Assembly (NCBI RefSeq): GCF_003086295.3
Contig: NC_092051.1
Span: 67,147,772 to 67,211,771 of the forward strand
Direction: 5' to 3'
DNA from: Arachis hypogaea
Lineage: Eukaryota > Streptophyta > Magnoliopsida > Fabales > Fabaceae
DNA length: 64,000 nucleotides
The notes below the pieces were generated by a model. It saw nothing but the letters and a program-made list of their open reading frames with translations. It was not told the DNA's origin and searched no databases. The translations under genes and the position numbers were made by a program. This document shows, piece after piece, positions 1-11,610 of the stretch. Within the stretch, counting starts at the first letter, position 1, and every line of letters begins with the position of its first letter.

Positions 1-622
1 AAAACTAAAATAAAACTAAACTAATGACTAGATGTCTCATCCCTCTTCAATTCTTGGGTCAAATAGCATCAGAAATGAGTTAGATTGGGCCCACAAGGCT
101 TTAGAATTTGCTGGCCACCTATTGCTTTAAGTGGATCATATGGCAGCAACGATGCGTGCGCGTACAGTGCGTGTACGTGTCACCATACATGTAGCAACCA
201 TGGAAAATCTTATATTCTTTCGAAGCCCCAGATGTTAGCTTTCCAACGCAACTGGAACCGCATCATTTGGACCTCTGTAACTCAAGTTATGGTCGATTAA
301 GTGCGAAGAGGTCGGCTTGACAGCTTTTGCGATTTCTTCATTTCTTCATGAGTTCTCCATTTTTACATGCTTTTTCTTCATTCCCTTGATCCAGTCTTTC
401 CCTCCTAAATCTGAAATCACTTAACAAACATAACAAGGCATCTAATCGAATCAAGGTGAATTAAATTTAGCTATTCTAAGTCCTAAAAAGCATGTGTTCA
501 CTCTTAAGCACAATTAAAGGAGAATTTACAAAACCATGCTATTTCATTGAATAAATGTGGGTGAAAGGTGATAAAATCCCTTAAATGAAGCATAAGATAA
601 ATCCTACAAATGGAATTTATCA
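1..622 (-). mobile_element. Family Y LTR, minus strand, cut by window edge
   Basis: This is the 5' part, in element orientation, of a family-Y LTR read on the minus strand. The terminal TG lies at 622 (plus-strand sequence ends ...GGAATTTATCA). It contains the shared LTR core at about 193-305, including the reverse complement of GTTGGAAAGCTAACATC, and a short ACGCGT-type palindromic patch near 130-175. At 623 the sequence switches abruptly to plus-strand Y internal DNA (AGCCACCATGACAAGG), which is continuous in the Y element at 3750-15166. The LTR therefore interrupts another Y copy. Its other end and target duplication lie before position 1, so solo or full-length status cannot be decided. 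Small ORFs here are not genes. Confidence 0.75.
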
Positions 623-814
623 AGCCACCATGACAAGGAGCTCACCAAATGTCCAACTTAAGGATTTTAACTAAAAGTGCTAGGTGGGAGACACCCCACC
701 ATGGTAAATTTTTTCTAATTTTCCTTTTTGTTTATATTAGTAATCAATTAAATTTTCATTTTTATTTATGTTTATTTCGTTTAATTCATGGTTTAGTTGT
801 TAAAAAAAAAAAAC

Positions 815-1160
815 ACTGCGATCGACGCGCACGGGTCACATGCAAGTTCGCAGTATTAATAAATTGAATAGAAAGTTGCGATGGAGACGCGCGGGAGGGG
901 TGCGTGGTGCACAAGCCACCCCACAGGTACGCGTGCACCACGCATACGCGTCCCCTGCAGAAATTTCAACCCACATGTAAGCGTCAGCAACGCCTACGCG
1001 TGGGATGAAAATCAGGGTAAAGAGTGAATTGAACAGAGAGTTGTGTGCCCATGGTGTTGGAGTCGCGCGGCAGTCACGCGTACCCGTGACCAACGCTCAC
1101 GCGTCGCATGCGATTTCAGTTTTCACGCGTACGCGTGATGCGCGTGCACGCGTTGCGCCC
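815..1160. repeat. ACGCGT palindrome cluster in Y internal region
   Basis: Repeated short palindromes built on ACGCGT, GCGTACGC and close variants, in otherwise AT-rich DNA. The homologous cluster in the other Y copy lies at about 11195-11610. Function unknown. The block is very rich in CpG compared with its surroundings. ORFs read through it are by-products of the repeat. Confidence 0.7.
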
Positions 1161-1710
1161 TGTTTCTCAATTCTTACTTCTTTTTTCTCTCCTTTCTCCT
1201 TCTTTCTTCCTCCTTTCGTACTTTCTTCTTCTGCATTTATTTAACTTCTCATCCTTATTCTCTTTCATTCTATTTCACTTAATTCATTTGCATACTTCCC
1301 TTCATTGCATTTTAATTATATCCATATTTTTATCTTCTTTTCCAATTTCATATTTTATCATTACTGCTAAATGTTCTTATTCAACTGTTGCATCTTTTCT
1401 TCCATTATTCTGATGCTTAGTGACTTGTTTTATATTGCTGGGTATTAGTATTCATAAGTCAATGCTTAGTGACTTATTTTATATTTGCATTAATATGCAC
1501 TTACACTATCTTTCATGACCCACTTTCTCTCCCTTATTGTTGCAATTTTTGCACTTTTGATATGCCATTTGTTTCTATTATTTTCTCACTTGCATGTTGT
1601 AGCTACCATATAATTGAGACCCTCATTATCTGGCATTAACCCACCCATATTTTATTTGTTTTCTATCTTTGCTTCTGGGTTACTTTTATTCTCTTTTCTC
1701 TTCTTTTAGG

Positions 1711-1800
1711 ATGGCCATCAAGAAGGAAAACGGAAGAGTTTTACATGGGAAAACAGACAAGTCTATCTGGACAACCTTTGGAGGAAAGCATCAGTTGTAG
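1711..1800 (+). CDS. Micro-ORF (29 aa) of family Y, possible envelope-position remnant
   Basis: An ATG directly follows a pyrimidine tract ending in TTTTAG|G (1691-1710), which looks like a 3' splice site. The peptide starts MAIKKENG and holds TDKSIWTTFGGKH before the TAG. The minus-strand Y copy (10551-10634) has a matching 27-aa ORF starting MATDKGKGK and holding TDKSICTTFGEKH, with the same acceptor-like sequence before its ATG. Conservation of start, stop region and the TDKSI.TTFG.KH stretch between diverged copies suggests past selection. It may be a collapsed form of the MAPKGK... ORF found in the Athila-type element, but that is inference. Function unknown. Confidence 0.4.
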   Translation: MAIKKENGRVLHGKTDKSIWTTFGGKHQL

Positions 1801-1827
1801 CCACCCGCCCACTTTCATATCTTAGCA

Positions 1828-1864
1828 TGCACCGAGGACAGTGCAATCTTTAAGTGTGGGGAGG
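1828..1864 (+). promoter_or_regulatory. Hairpin (TGCACCG-AGGA-CAGTGCA) plus TTTAAGTGTGG
   Basis: A stem with an AGGA loop at 1828-1845 (one mismatch here; perfect in the copy at 10500-10517), followed at once by ATCTTTAAGTGTGGGGAGG. It lies about 30 bp after the micro-ORF. The layout, stem-AGGA-stem then TTTAAGTGTGG, is the same as the module next to the 3' LTR, although the stem sequence differs. Confidence 0.6.
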
Positions 1865-3187
1865 TCGATACCGACTTCCGTGGGTTAGTTACTTCCTTTT
1901 TCAACACCAATGTTAATTTGTTAGTTGTTGCATTTGCATGTTTGATTGCATGTTTGTTTGATTTTGTGCATATTTTACCACTGCTTGGTTGAGGTGAGGA
2001 ATTCTTTTTCAAGAAACCTTTTATAGCATTTCACTAATTTAAATTAAAATTTTTATTGAACTTGTTTGAAGGAATATTATACTGGAACATGGTTTAGAGC
2101 TCGAACACACAAAACCAGTGAGATTTTGAACCTATTTGATTGGTTGCATTTTATCAACCAATATTCTGTTTTAGTGTGTGTTGTTCTCTCTAAAATTGTG
2201 ATCTTTGTCTTGATTAATTCTATATTTCCATTGTTTGATGTATGTATGCACTTATATGATTGAGGCCTTGTTTCATTGAGCTTACATACCCATATGGCCT
2301 TAACCTTTTCATTATCCTTTGTAAACCAATGTTAAACTTTTTAACCCCATTTATTCTTTACTTCAACTCATCACTAACTCTAAGCGGAAAACAATAATGT
2401 CCTTAATTTGAATCCTTGGTTAGCTTAGACTTGTGAGAGTATTCATGATTTAAATATGGGGAAGTTGGGTTTGCCAATATTTGGTTTAAGAATTGGGTGT
2501 TGCATATTCCTGTGAAAATGTGCAAAACAATCTACACATATTATTACATTCAATAATTTAATCATATGCATTGAGGAAAACAAAAGAAAAGAAAAGAAAA
2601 ATAAAAAGAAAAAAAAAGAAAAAAAGAGAAAAAAAAAGAAGAGCAAATGATAAAAAGAGGACAAAATGCCCCAAAGTAAATGGTGTTAGCAATGCATATG
2701 AGTTGTACACAAATTGGGATGCATAAATATGTGGAAAACATCGTTAATGAATAGTTAGGATTTGTATTTTGATTAAATAGATTGTCCTAAGTTAGGTGGG
2801 AAATTTGGGTTAATTAAGGATTCAGATTTTAGTCCACTTGGCCAAATACAATCCTACCTTGACCTGACCCCATTACAACCCTTAAAAGACCTCTTGATAT
2901 GTGTATTTGTGCATTAAACTTTTGTTGATTGGTAGAAGAAGAGCAAGTCTTAGAGAGCAATGTTAGTAGAGAACTGAGAGAGTCGAACCTTAAACACTTG
3001 AGTGATTAGAGTGTATACACTTCCGGTGAGGGTTCGATGCTCGATTCTTTGTTCCCGGTTTTCACGTGCTTTCTTCTTGCAAGTTTACATGTACTTTATT
3101 TTGTGATTTGAATTAGTTGCATTCATATAGATAGGTTGCATCTCATACTTCCTACCATTCATCTTCACTCTTTTGGTTCTGTTGAGC

Positions 3188-3227
3188 TTAGCATGAGGAC
3201 ATGCTAATGTTTAAGTGTGGGAAGATT
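3188..3227 (+). promoter_or_regulatory. PPT-side hairpin (TTAGCATG-AGGA-CATGCTAA) of family Y
   Basis: A perfect 8-bp stem with an AGGA loop at 3188-3207, then TGTTTAAGTGTGGGAAGAT directly abutting the LTR start TGATGC at 3228. The purine-rich GTGTGGGAAGA is the likely polypurine tract for plus-strand DNA synthesis. The same module in reverse lies at 5214-5252. Confidence 0.65.
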
Positions 3228-3749
3228 TGATGCACCGCTATTTCGTGGTACATTTTGTACTTAATTGAGTGGATTTTATCCACTAAACTCACACTTATTC
3301 ATATAATTCGCATGTTTTACAGTTTCCTTCCTAATTCTGTGCTATGATTGAAAAAAAAAACATGCTTGTTTGGCCTTAAATTTGCTAATTTTAATCCTCT
3401 CTTATTACCATTCGATGCCGTGATATGTTTGTTAAGTGTTTTCAGGGTTTATAGGGCAGGAATGGCTTAGAGGATGGAAAGGAAGCATGCAAAAGTGGAA
3501 GGAATACAATAAATTGAGGGAATTGCTAAGTGTCAAGCTTGACCTATTCGTACTAAATTGATCATAACTTGAGCTACAGAGGTCCGAATAAGCCGGTTCT
3601 AGTTGCGTTGGAAAGCTAACATCCAGGGCTTCAAAATGATATGCAATTTTCCATAGTTGCCATGCAGTTAGGCGACGCGTACGCGTGCATGACGTGTACG
3701 CGTGACATTGCCAAAGTTCAACGATGCGTACGCGTGGGCGATGCGTACG
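3228..3749 (+). mobile_element. Family Y 3' LTR, truncated
   Basis: Starts TGATGCACCGC just after the polypurine tract. It contains the shared LTR core at about 3545-3660 (GAGCTACAGAGGTCC, GTTGGAAAGCTAACATCC) and then ACGCGTACGCGT-type palindromes at about 3670-3749, where it is cut by the minus-strand Y element. The rest of this LTR does not resume at 15167, so a deletion or recombination has occurred. Confidence 0.7.
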
Positions 3750-5213
3750 TGATGAACGGATTTTTGACGGTTTAAAATTTCACAATAAATTCTCGTAGCA
3801 AGTATAGTTTCTAATCCAACAAATAATCCTTTCATACAAATATTTGGTTGTCACAAGTAACAAACCCTTAAAAATAATAACCGAAGTATTGAAACCTCGG
3901 GTCGTCTCTCAAGGAATTGCAGGGAGGTGTGTTACTATTGGTTATGGGATTGTATCTTTTTTGGGTTTTTAAAAGGTTGAACAAGGAATGTAAATGACAA
4001 GAAAATAAGCTAATAATTAATAAAGCTCTTGGAAAGGTATGAGAACTAGAAGTCCTATCCTAGTTATCGTTATCAATTGCGACATCCAATGTTCATTGCT
4101 CCCACTTAGTTAACCTCTAACTATGAAGAAAAGTCAAGTGGATGAATCTATTCTAAGATCCAAAGCCAAGAGGAGAAAAATCTATTCTAAGATCCAACCA
4201 AGAATTTTGTCAAACACTTGGAAGACATAACATAAAAACATAGAAATTAATAAGAGATAATGAAATCCAAACAACCAATTGCAAGGAATCAATAACAACA
4301 AATGAGAGAAGAGCTAATAAACATGAAATACTTCAAATTGCATTAAATAGAAAATCAAATCTAACATGAGAATTCATTAATTAAATTGGCAACATAAAGT
4401 AATCAATAAGGAAAATAGATAAACTAAAATGCTAGAACAAATAAGAGTAGAAGAGAAACTAATTTAAAATAGAGTAAAAATCTAAAATTGAAAATAACTA
4501 AACCTAAGAACCCTAAAACGTAGAGAGAGGAGAGAACCTCTTTCTCTAGAAAACTACATCTAAACCTAAAAAATTGTGTGAATGAATATTGTCTGAATGA
4601 ATTCCTCCACTCTACAGCCTCTAATCTCTATTTTTGGGCTAAAAATTGGGCCAAAAATAGCCCAGAAATCGCCCCCAGTATATTCTGATATGTCCAGCAC
4701 ATGGCTCGGTCACGCGTATGCGTCGCTGAACTTTCGCACGATTCATGCGTACACGTGATGCACACGTGCACGTCTATAAACGCTAGGAAACTATGGCAAA
4801 TTTTATATCATCTTGAAACCCAAGATGTTAGCTTTTCAACGCAACTACAACCGCCTCATTTGGACTTCTATAGCTCAAGTTATGATCGATTGAGTGTGAA
4901 GAGGTAAGGGCTGACAGCTTAGCAATTCCTTCAACTTCTTGTATTCCTTCCACTTTTGCATGCCTTCTTTCCATCCTCTAAGCCATTCCTGCCCTATGAA
5001 CCCTGAAATCACTTAACACACATATTACGGCATCGAATGGTAATAAGAGAGGATTAAAATTAGCAAATTAAGGCCAAAGAAGCATGTTTTCAATCATAGC
5101 ACAAAATCAGGAAGGGAAATATAAAACATGTGATTTCTATGAGTAAGTGTGAGAATAGTGGATAAAATTCACCAAATTAAGTACAAGATAAACCCTAAAA
5201 ATGGGGTTTATCA
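3750..5213 (-). mobile_element. Family Y 3' LTR (minus strand)
   Basis: 1464 bp, from TG at 5213 (minus) to CA at 3750; plus-strand ends are TGATGAACGG and GGGGTTTATCA. It carries the shared core in reverse at about 4790-4905 and a weakened ACGCGT patch at about 4700-4780. Next to it on the internal side is the AGGA hairpin module. Confidence 0.75.
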
Positions 5214-5252
5214 ATCTCCCCACACTTAAACATTAGCATGTCCTCATGCTAA
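5214..5252 (-). promoter_or_regulatory. PPT-side hairpin of family Y
   Basis: Read on the minus strand: TTAGCATG-AGGA-CATGCTAA (5252-5233), then TGTTTAAGTGTGGGGAGAT running into the LTR start at 5213. The stem is perfect, as in the copy at 3188-3207. Confidence 0.65.
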
Positions 5253-6551
5253 GTTCAAGGGAAGCTATAAAGAGTGAAGGCAAAATGGTAGAATGTATAA
5301 AATGCAACCTATCTATATGAATGCAACTATATGCTAAAATGTTTCTGCCTACTTGGTTAAAAGTAAACAAATTGTCCAAGAAAAACAAAAATAAATTCCA
5401 CTAATTCAAATCACGCAACTAGATACAAGTAAACTTGCAAGAAGAAAGCTCATGAAAGCCGGGAACATAGAGTTGAGCATCGAACCCTCACTGGAAGTGT
5501 ATACACTCTAATCACTCAGGTGTTTAAGGTTCGATTCTCTCAATTCTCTACTAAGCTTGCTTTCTAAGACTTGCTCTTCATCTAACAATCAACAAAAAAA
5601 ATTTAATGCACAAATACACAAATCAAGAGGTCTTTTGAGGGTTCTAATGGGGTTAGGGTCAAGTTAGGATTGTATTTGGTCAAGTGGACTAAAATCTGAA
5701 TCCTTAATTAACCTAAACTTCCCACCAAACTTAGGACAATCCATGTAATTAAAATGCAAAATCTAACTACCCATTAACTATGTTTTCCACATATTCATGT
5801 ATCCGAATTTGAGTACAACTCATATGCATTGCTATCATTTACTTTGGGGCATTTTGTCCCCTTTATATTGTTTGCTCTTCTTCTTTTCTTTTTTTCTCTT
5901 TTTTTTTTATTTTTTCTTTTATTTTCTTTTGTTTTTCTCAATGCATATGATTAAAGTATTGAATACAATATGTGCTCAACTATTTTTTTTCACGTTTTCC
6001 CAAGAATATACAACACCCAATTCTCAAACCAAATATTGGCGAACCCAATTTCCCCACACTTAATTCGTGAGCACTCTCACTAGTCTAAGCTAACCAAAGA
6101 TTCAAATTAGGGACATTTTTGTTTTTCGCTTAGAGTTAGTGATGAGATAAAGTAAAGAACAAATGGGTAAAATAGGCTCAACTTTGGTTTGCAAAGGATA
6201 ATGAAAAGATTAAGGCCATATGGGTATGTGAGCTATAGTGAATGATGACAAGTCATCTTATGCTAGCTTTTCAAGCATTTTTCACTTGTTTCATTAGGAT
6301 TTATGCACTTTCTTGCATTAGAAGTAAGTAATTTGGAGTGGGTTTTCTTGGTTTTGTTAAATCAATCAACCATCCTTTATTTGACATGAAATCATGAGGT
6401 TTAAGCTAAAATTAGTTGGCTTTTGAATGATTTGTAGACCTTGTGAATTATTGAAGCTTTGATTGGTTGTTTTGATTTTTTGTAGGTGAAGAAATGGTGA
6501 AAAAAGGGATTTTTGGCACACTTTGAAGTTAGAACACACTTAGATGCCTTA

Positions 6552-6575
6552 GGCCACGCTTTTAAAAGCGTGGCC
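6552..6575. repeat. 24-bp perfect palindrome in family X LTR
   Basis: Half-site GGCCACGCTTTT followed by its exact reverse complement. An identical palindrome lies at 15787-15810 in the second family X LTR, although surrounding sequence has diverged. Confidence 0.85.
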
Positions 6576-8562
6576 CATGACCAAGTAGCGCTCAAACAAG
6601 GCACCAACGCCCAAATTGACAAAAAAGCCTCCTAAAGCCTTGTGACAGCAAGACCATGCCTCCTTCAAAGGGCCATAACTTGAGCTACAGATGTCCAATT
6701 GATGCGATTCTAGTTGTGTTGGAAAGCTGAGCTTTCCAACGATGTATAATGATCCATATTTGGAATACAATTGAAGCATAAGTAATAGGCATCTTTAAGG
6801 CCCAAAAATCAACCAAAAATGGGGCAGCCAAAGCTCGAAGAGGGCGCCAGTAGAAGCACCAAACCAAAAAAGGCCAAGGAAGTACCAAGGCTTATGGCGT
6901 TAAGTTAGTTTTACTAACTGAGCTCTACAAGAAACAAAGAAGCATGGGCGCTCAGTTAGTTTAGTTCACTTTTTTGGGATTTTCATGAAAAGAAATCAAT
7001 GCGCAAGCAAGCAAAGTGGGGGAGCCAAGTTTCGAACCAACCACTTGGAGGACATGAAGGAAGCGCTACAAGCAAGGGAATTAACCAAAATGAAAGGGGC
7101 AAGTTTCGAACCTTGGACCTTATGCAAGCAAGAGGAGCGCTAGTGCAAGGAAATTGGGCAAAAGTGCATCAGCCAGGATTCGAATTGGGAGCTCCCACTC
7201 AAAGCAAAGGGCGCTATGTTGCTTTGGTTCACTGAGCGCTACTCTTGAAAGGAAATTGACACAACATGTATTCCTCAAGGCTCGAAGTTGGAGCCTTAGG
7301 CAAGCAAATGAGGTGCTGAGTTAAGAGTTCCAAATGAGCGCTATGAAGGCTATGCACAAGGGAGTTTGTGACGCATCAAATGGGCCAAGGAAACAAGCTT
7401 TGAGCCCTCAGTTGCCTAAGTTAACTGAGCGGTCCCCTGGAGCCATGCACGCACAAAATTGATGAGCCTGGGACCAAGACTTGGAGTGCTCAGTTAACTT
7501 AGTTAACTGAACGCTCCCCTGGAGGTGCACCAGGGGTCCAATTTTAATTCAATTGCCACTTTGGATCTAATTCTTCACCAAATGAGAAGCCCACTCCAAA
7601 TTTTGAAGATCAAAAATAGAAAGTGTATAAATAGGACTTAGTTTAATTAAGAGAGGACCTTTGGAACTTTTGGCTTTTTGATTTCATTTTGATTTTGAGC
7701 TTTGAATTGGAGAATTGGGATTGAGAGTTGGGTTCTCTCCTCCTTGTTCTCACTTTTCCATTTCTTGCTTTCTGTTTTTGAATTGTGGATAGAGATTGAA
7801 GGAATTCTGTTTCAATCCTTGATCTACAATTCATCTTTGTTCTCTTCTATATAATTCTAAGGAATTGTGAGTTGGATTAAGCTTTTTGATTTCATTTTCA
7901 TTTCTTTTGCTACTTTTGCTATCTTCCTTTGGATCTTGAATTGAGATTCGAAGAGTTCCATTGATTTAAATTCTGAGAATCATCTTCCACTCTTCCTCTC
8001 AATTGATCTAAGGATTGGATCTAAATCTTCTTTACTGTTTTTAAATTTTCTTTTCTTCTACAAATTGTTCTCTACTAGATCAAGGAAGGAATTGAGATCT
8101 AGACTTGTTTTCTAGTCTCATTGAGCCTCTGAGCTCTTGAATTTCTTTCCTAGCTCTTGCAACTGAGTTGAATTTACTTTCTGTTTGTTCTTCACTGTAA
8201 TTTTCCAATTCTATTTAGATCTGCTGCACTTAATTCATCTTCTTTACTTTTTGTTATTAAATTCTGAATTCCAGCATCCCACACCCCTTTATATTTCAAG
8301 CAATTTACATTTCTTGCAATCTAAGCTTCAGCTATTTACATTTCTTGCAATTTAAGTTTCAGTCATTTACATTACTTGCACTTTAAGATTCAGCTATTTT
8401 ACTTTTTTTGCTTTTTAATTTACTGTCAATTTTCCCTCTCCCTTTTAGTTTCATGCAATTTAGCTTCTGTTGGTTACAATTCACTCAAATCATCAACTGT
8501 TTGCTTAACTAAATCAACCACCTAACTAAAATTGCTCAATCCTTCAATCCCTGTGGGATCGA

Positions 8563-10001
8563 TGAAGAACTGAAGATTGATGGTTTAGAAGTTATAAAAA
8601 CTCTCGTTGTAAGTATAGTTACTAAACCAAGCAATCAACCTTTCTTACAAACGTTTTGGTTGTCACAAGTAACAAACCCCTTTAAAATTGATAACGAAGT
8701 ATTTAAACCTCGGGTCGTCTTCTCAAGGAATTACAGGGAAGTATGTTCTTATTATTGGTTATGGAGATTGTAAATTTGGGGATTTGAGAATAGGGAGCAA
8801 GTAATTTAAATTGCAATTAAAATAAATAAATAACTGTAAAATAAACTTTTGGCAAGGTATGAGAACCGGAAGTCCTATCCTGGTTATCCTTATCAATTGT
8901 GATGAGAATTGGATTTTTTCCCACTTTGTTAACCTCTAACTATGAAGGTAAGTTAAGTGGATGAATTAATTCTGATTCCTCAAGTCCTAGTCTTTCCTTA
9001 GGAAAAGTTAGAGTTAGTGGAACTCGAATTAATTCTTGAAGAATTTTAATTTTCAATCAACAATGAGTTTGATAACTCAAGAGTCTCCAATTATTTAACC
9101 AAAGCCAAAAGGGAAGAAAGTCTACTTGAATGAAAATAATTTGGATAAACACAGAGCATTAATAAATTAAAGAGAGCAATCATAAGTCTGAAATACCTCA
9201 AATTATATTAAATAAAATATTCAAATCATAACATGGAAAAGTTCATAAATTAAATTAGAAAAATAAATAAAAATAAAGAACCTGGGATTGAGAGTCACTC
9301 CTAAAACTAAGAGAAGTCCTAAATCCTAATCCTAAGAGAGAGGAGAGAACCTCTCTCTCTCTAAAAACTACATCTACTCCTAAAATTGTGAATATGAGAG
9401 CCCCTTATGAATGGATGCAATCCCCCACTTTATAGCCTCTAATCTGTATTTTCTAGGCCACGAACTGGGTCGAAAACAGCCCGGAAATCGCTGGAGAAGA
9501 ATTCAAACACGCTGATTTCTGTCATTGCAACGCGGCCGCATGGAGCACGTGGTCGCGTCGCCTAGCGTTACGGCAACTATAGCATATTATATATCAAATC
9601 GAAGTCCCAGACGTTAGCTTTCCAACGCAACTAGAACCGCATCATTTGGACCTCTGTAGCTAAAGTTATAGCCGTTTGAGTGCGAAGAGGTCAGGCTGGA
9701 CAGCTTAGCAATTTATCCAACTTATTGTATTCCTTCCACTTTTGCATGCTTCCTTTCCATCCTCTGAGCCATTCCTGCCCTATAATCTCTGAAAACACTT
9801 AACACACATATCAAGGCATCTAATGGTAATAAGAGAGGATTAATATTAGCAAATATAAGTCCAAAGAAACATCTTTTCAATCAAAGCACATAATTAGGAA
9901 GGCAAATGTAAAACCATGCAAATAGTATGAATAAGTGGGTAAAGAGTTGATGAAAACCACTCAATTGAGCACAAGATAAACCATAAAATAGTGGTTTATC
10001 A
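8563..10001 (-). mobile_element. Solo family Y LTR nested in family X LTR
   Basis: A minus-strand family Y LTR flanked by ATCGA on both sides (8558-8562 and 10002-10006). Removing it rejoins CCTGTGGGATCGA with CCTCACTCATGTGAG, the normal end region of a family X LTR (compare 35200-35294). It carries the shared core in reverse at about 9580-9690. Its palindrome patch (9525-9570) is strongly decayed compared with other Y LTRs. Confidence 0.8.
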
Positions 10002-10481
10002 ATCGACCTCACTCATGTGAGTAATTACTACTTGATGCGACCCGGTACACTTGCTGGTGAGTTTAGCTGTTGGAATCTGGTTCCAACCCATCAGTGAACA
10101 AAGGCCTCAATCATATAAGTGCATGCATACATCAAACAATGGAAATATAGAATTAAGCAAGACAAAGATCACAATTTTAGAGAGAACAACACACACCAAA
10201 ACAAAATATATTGGTTGATAAGATGCAACCAATCAATTAGGCTCGAAATCTCACGGTTTTTGTGTGTTCGAGTTCTAAAATCATGTTCCAAATAAAATTT
10301 CTTAAACTAGTGAAATGCTATAAAATATTTTCTTGAAAAAGAAAATATCACTTCAACCAAGTAGTAGCTAAAGTATGCACGAAATCTAACAACATGCAAT
10401 CAAACATGCAAATGCAATAACTAACTAATTAACTATTGGTGTTGAAAATAAAGTAACTAACCCACGGAAGTCGGTATCGAC

Positions 10482-10517
10482 CTCCTCACACTTAAAGATT
10501 GCACCGTCCTCGGTGCA
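10482..10517 (-). promoter_or_regulatory. Hairpin (TGCACCG-AGGA-CGGTGCA) plus TTTAAGTGTG
   Basis: Read on the minus strand: a perfect 7-bp stem with an AGGA loop (10517-10500), then ATCTTTAAGTGTGAGGAGGT. It follows the micro-ORF at 10551-10634 by about 35 bp. The plus-strand counterpart is at 1828-1864. Confidence 0.6.
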
Positions 10518-10550
10518 TGGTGAGATGTGCAAGTGGATGTGTTGCTACAA

Positions 10551-10634
10551 CTAATGCTTTTCACCAAAGGTCGTGCAGATGGACTTGTCGGTTGCCCTAT
10601 TGAGAAGCTTTCCCTTTCCCTTATCGGTGGCCAT
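10551..10634 (-). CDS. Micro-ORF (27 aa) of family Y
   Basis: On the minus strand, a pyrimidine tract ending TTTCAG|G is followed directly by ATG. The peptide begins MATDKGKGK and holds TDKSICTTFGEKH before TAG. It matches the ORF at 1711-1800 in position, upstream acceptor-like site and most C-terminal residues. The basic KGKGK start recalls MAPKGK of the 377-codon ORF at 46983. No known domain; whether it is translated is unknown. Confidence 0.4.
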   Translation of the reverse strand: MATDKGKGKLLNRATDKSICTTFGEKH

Positions 10635-11194
10635 CCTGAAAGAAGAGAAAAGAGAAGAAAAGTAACCCAGAAACAAAGATAGAAAAAAAAATAAAATATG
10701 GTTAGGTTAATGCCGAATAACGAGGGTCTCAACTACATGGTAGTTGTAACATGCAAGTTAGAAGACAGTAGAAGCTAATGGCATATCAATAGTGCAAAAA
10801 TTGCAACAATGGGGAAGAGAGAGTGGGTCATGAAAGACAATATAAATTCATGTCAATACAAAAGGAACACAAGTATCAGAAAAGATTGGCATTGACAGAT
10901 AAAAAATATCACCCAACAGTGTAAAACAAGTCACTAAGCACCAAAATAATACCAGGAAAGATACAACAGTTGAATAAGAACATTTAACACTAACGGAGAA
11001 AATAATAAACGTAGAAAAGAAAATAAAAATATGAACAAAATTAAATTACAATGAAGGAAAGTATGCAAATGTAATATGTAAAAGAGAATGAAAGAGAATA
11101 AGGATGAGAAGTTAAAGAAAGAAAAAGAAGAAACTAAGAAAGGAGGAAGAAAGAAGGAGAAATGAGAGAAGAAAGAAGTGGAAAAATGAAAAGC

Positions 11195-11610
11195 AGGGCG
11201 CGACGCGCACGCATGCATCACGCGTACGCGTGAAAATTGAAACGGCCATGCGACGCATACGCGTCTAACACGCGTACGCGTGTTGGAACCAAAATTTGCA
11301 TATGACGCGTGCGCGTCAGACACGCGCACGCATGGGTGGTCTTGTGCCTCTAGCACAGTGCCAGCCCCAGACCATCACAACTCGCTGTTCATCATGCTAT
11401 TTACGCCAATTGCCATATCCACACGTGCGCGTGCCAGACGCATACGCGTGGATTGCCAAGGATGCAAGTGACGCGCATGCGTGATGTACGCGTACGCGTG
11501 GGCTTGCTTGTGTACAGAGCACACTTTCTGCCCCACTCCCGCGCAACTCTCTATTCTAACCTAATGTTTTTCGCATTCACATATGACGCGTGCGCGTCCT
11601 TGACGCTTGC
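11195..11610. repeat. ACGCGT palindrome cluster, Y internal region
   Basis: At least ten ACGCGTACGCGT-like or GACGCGTGCGCGTC-like palindromes with spacing of tens of bases. On the element strand they lie upstream of a long C/T-rich tract (plus strand A/G-rich, about 11080-11180). ORFs predicted in several frames here come from the repeat. Confidence 0.7.

Larger units (their letters stand above)
623..3749 (+). mobile_element. Truncated family Y non-autonomous element, 3' half
   Basis: The order of landmarks matches, on the plus strand, the 3' half of the complete minus-strand Y element at 3750-15166. They are the ACAAGGAGCTCACC block, the ACGCGT palindrome cluster, a pyrimidine tract, a 29-codon ORF, the TGCACCG hairpin, the TTAGCATG hairpin, and then the LTR start at 3228. 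There is no polymerase coding. The 5' side is interrupted by the LTR at 1-622, and the 3' LTR is cut at 3749. A-rich sequence at about 2578-2642 (AAAAGAAA type) is a simple repeat whose T-rich counterpart lies at 5876-5940 in the minus-strand copy. Confidence 0.75.
6243..10093 (+). mobile_element. Solo LTR, family X, first copy
   Basis: Starts TGATGACAAGTCATC and ends TTCCAACCCATCA. GTGAA occurs on both sides (6238-6242 and 10094-10098), as expected of a target duplication, and no internal region is present, so this is a solo LTR made by recombination. Without the Y LTR nested in it, it is about 2.4 kb. It contains the shared LTR core at about 6665-6770, a 24-bp perfect palindrome at 6552-6575, and repeated GCGCTCAGTTAG/GTTAACTGAGCG patches at about 6895-7540. 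The 3' end reads GATGCGACCCGGTACACTTG. The apparent ORF at 6999-7235 is not supported as a gene. Confidence 0.85.

Noticed and set aside
1108..1413. 101-aa hydrophobic ORF resembling a membrane protein
   Set aside because: It is the pyrimidine-rich tract of family Y read as Phe/Leu/Ser. The minus-strand copy (10934-11356) shows the same low complexity with a different frame structure.
6999..7235. 78-aa plus-strand ORF
   Set aside because: Lies in a solo LTR, has no recognisable domain, and is not seen in the second family X LTR.
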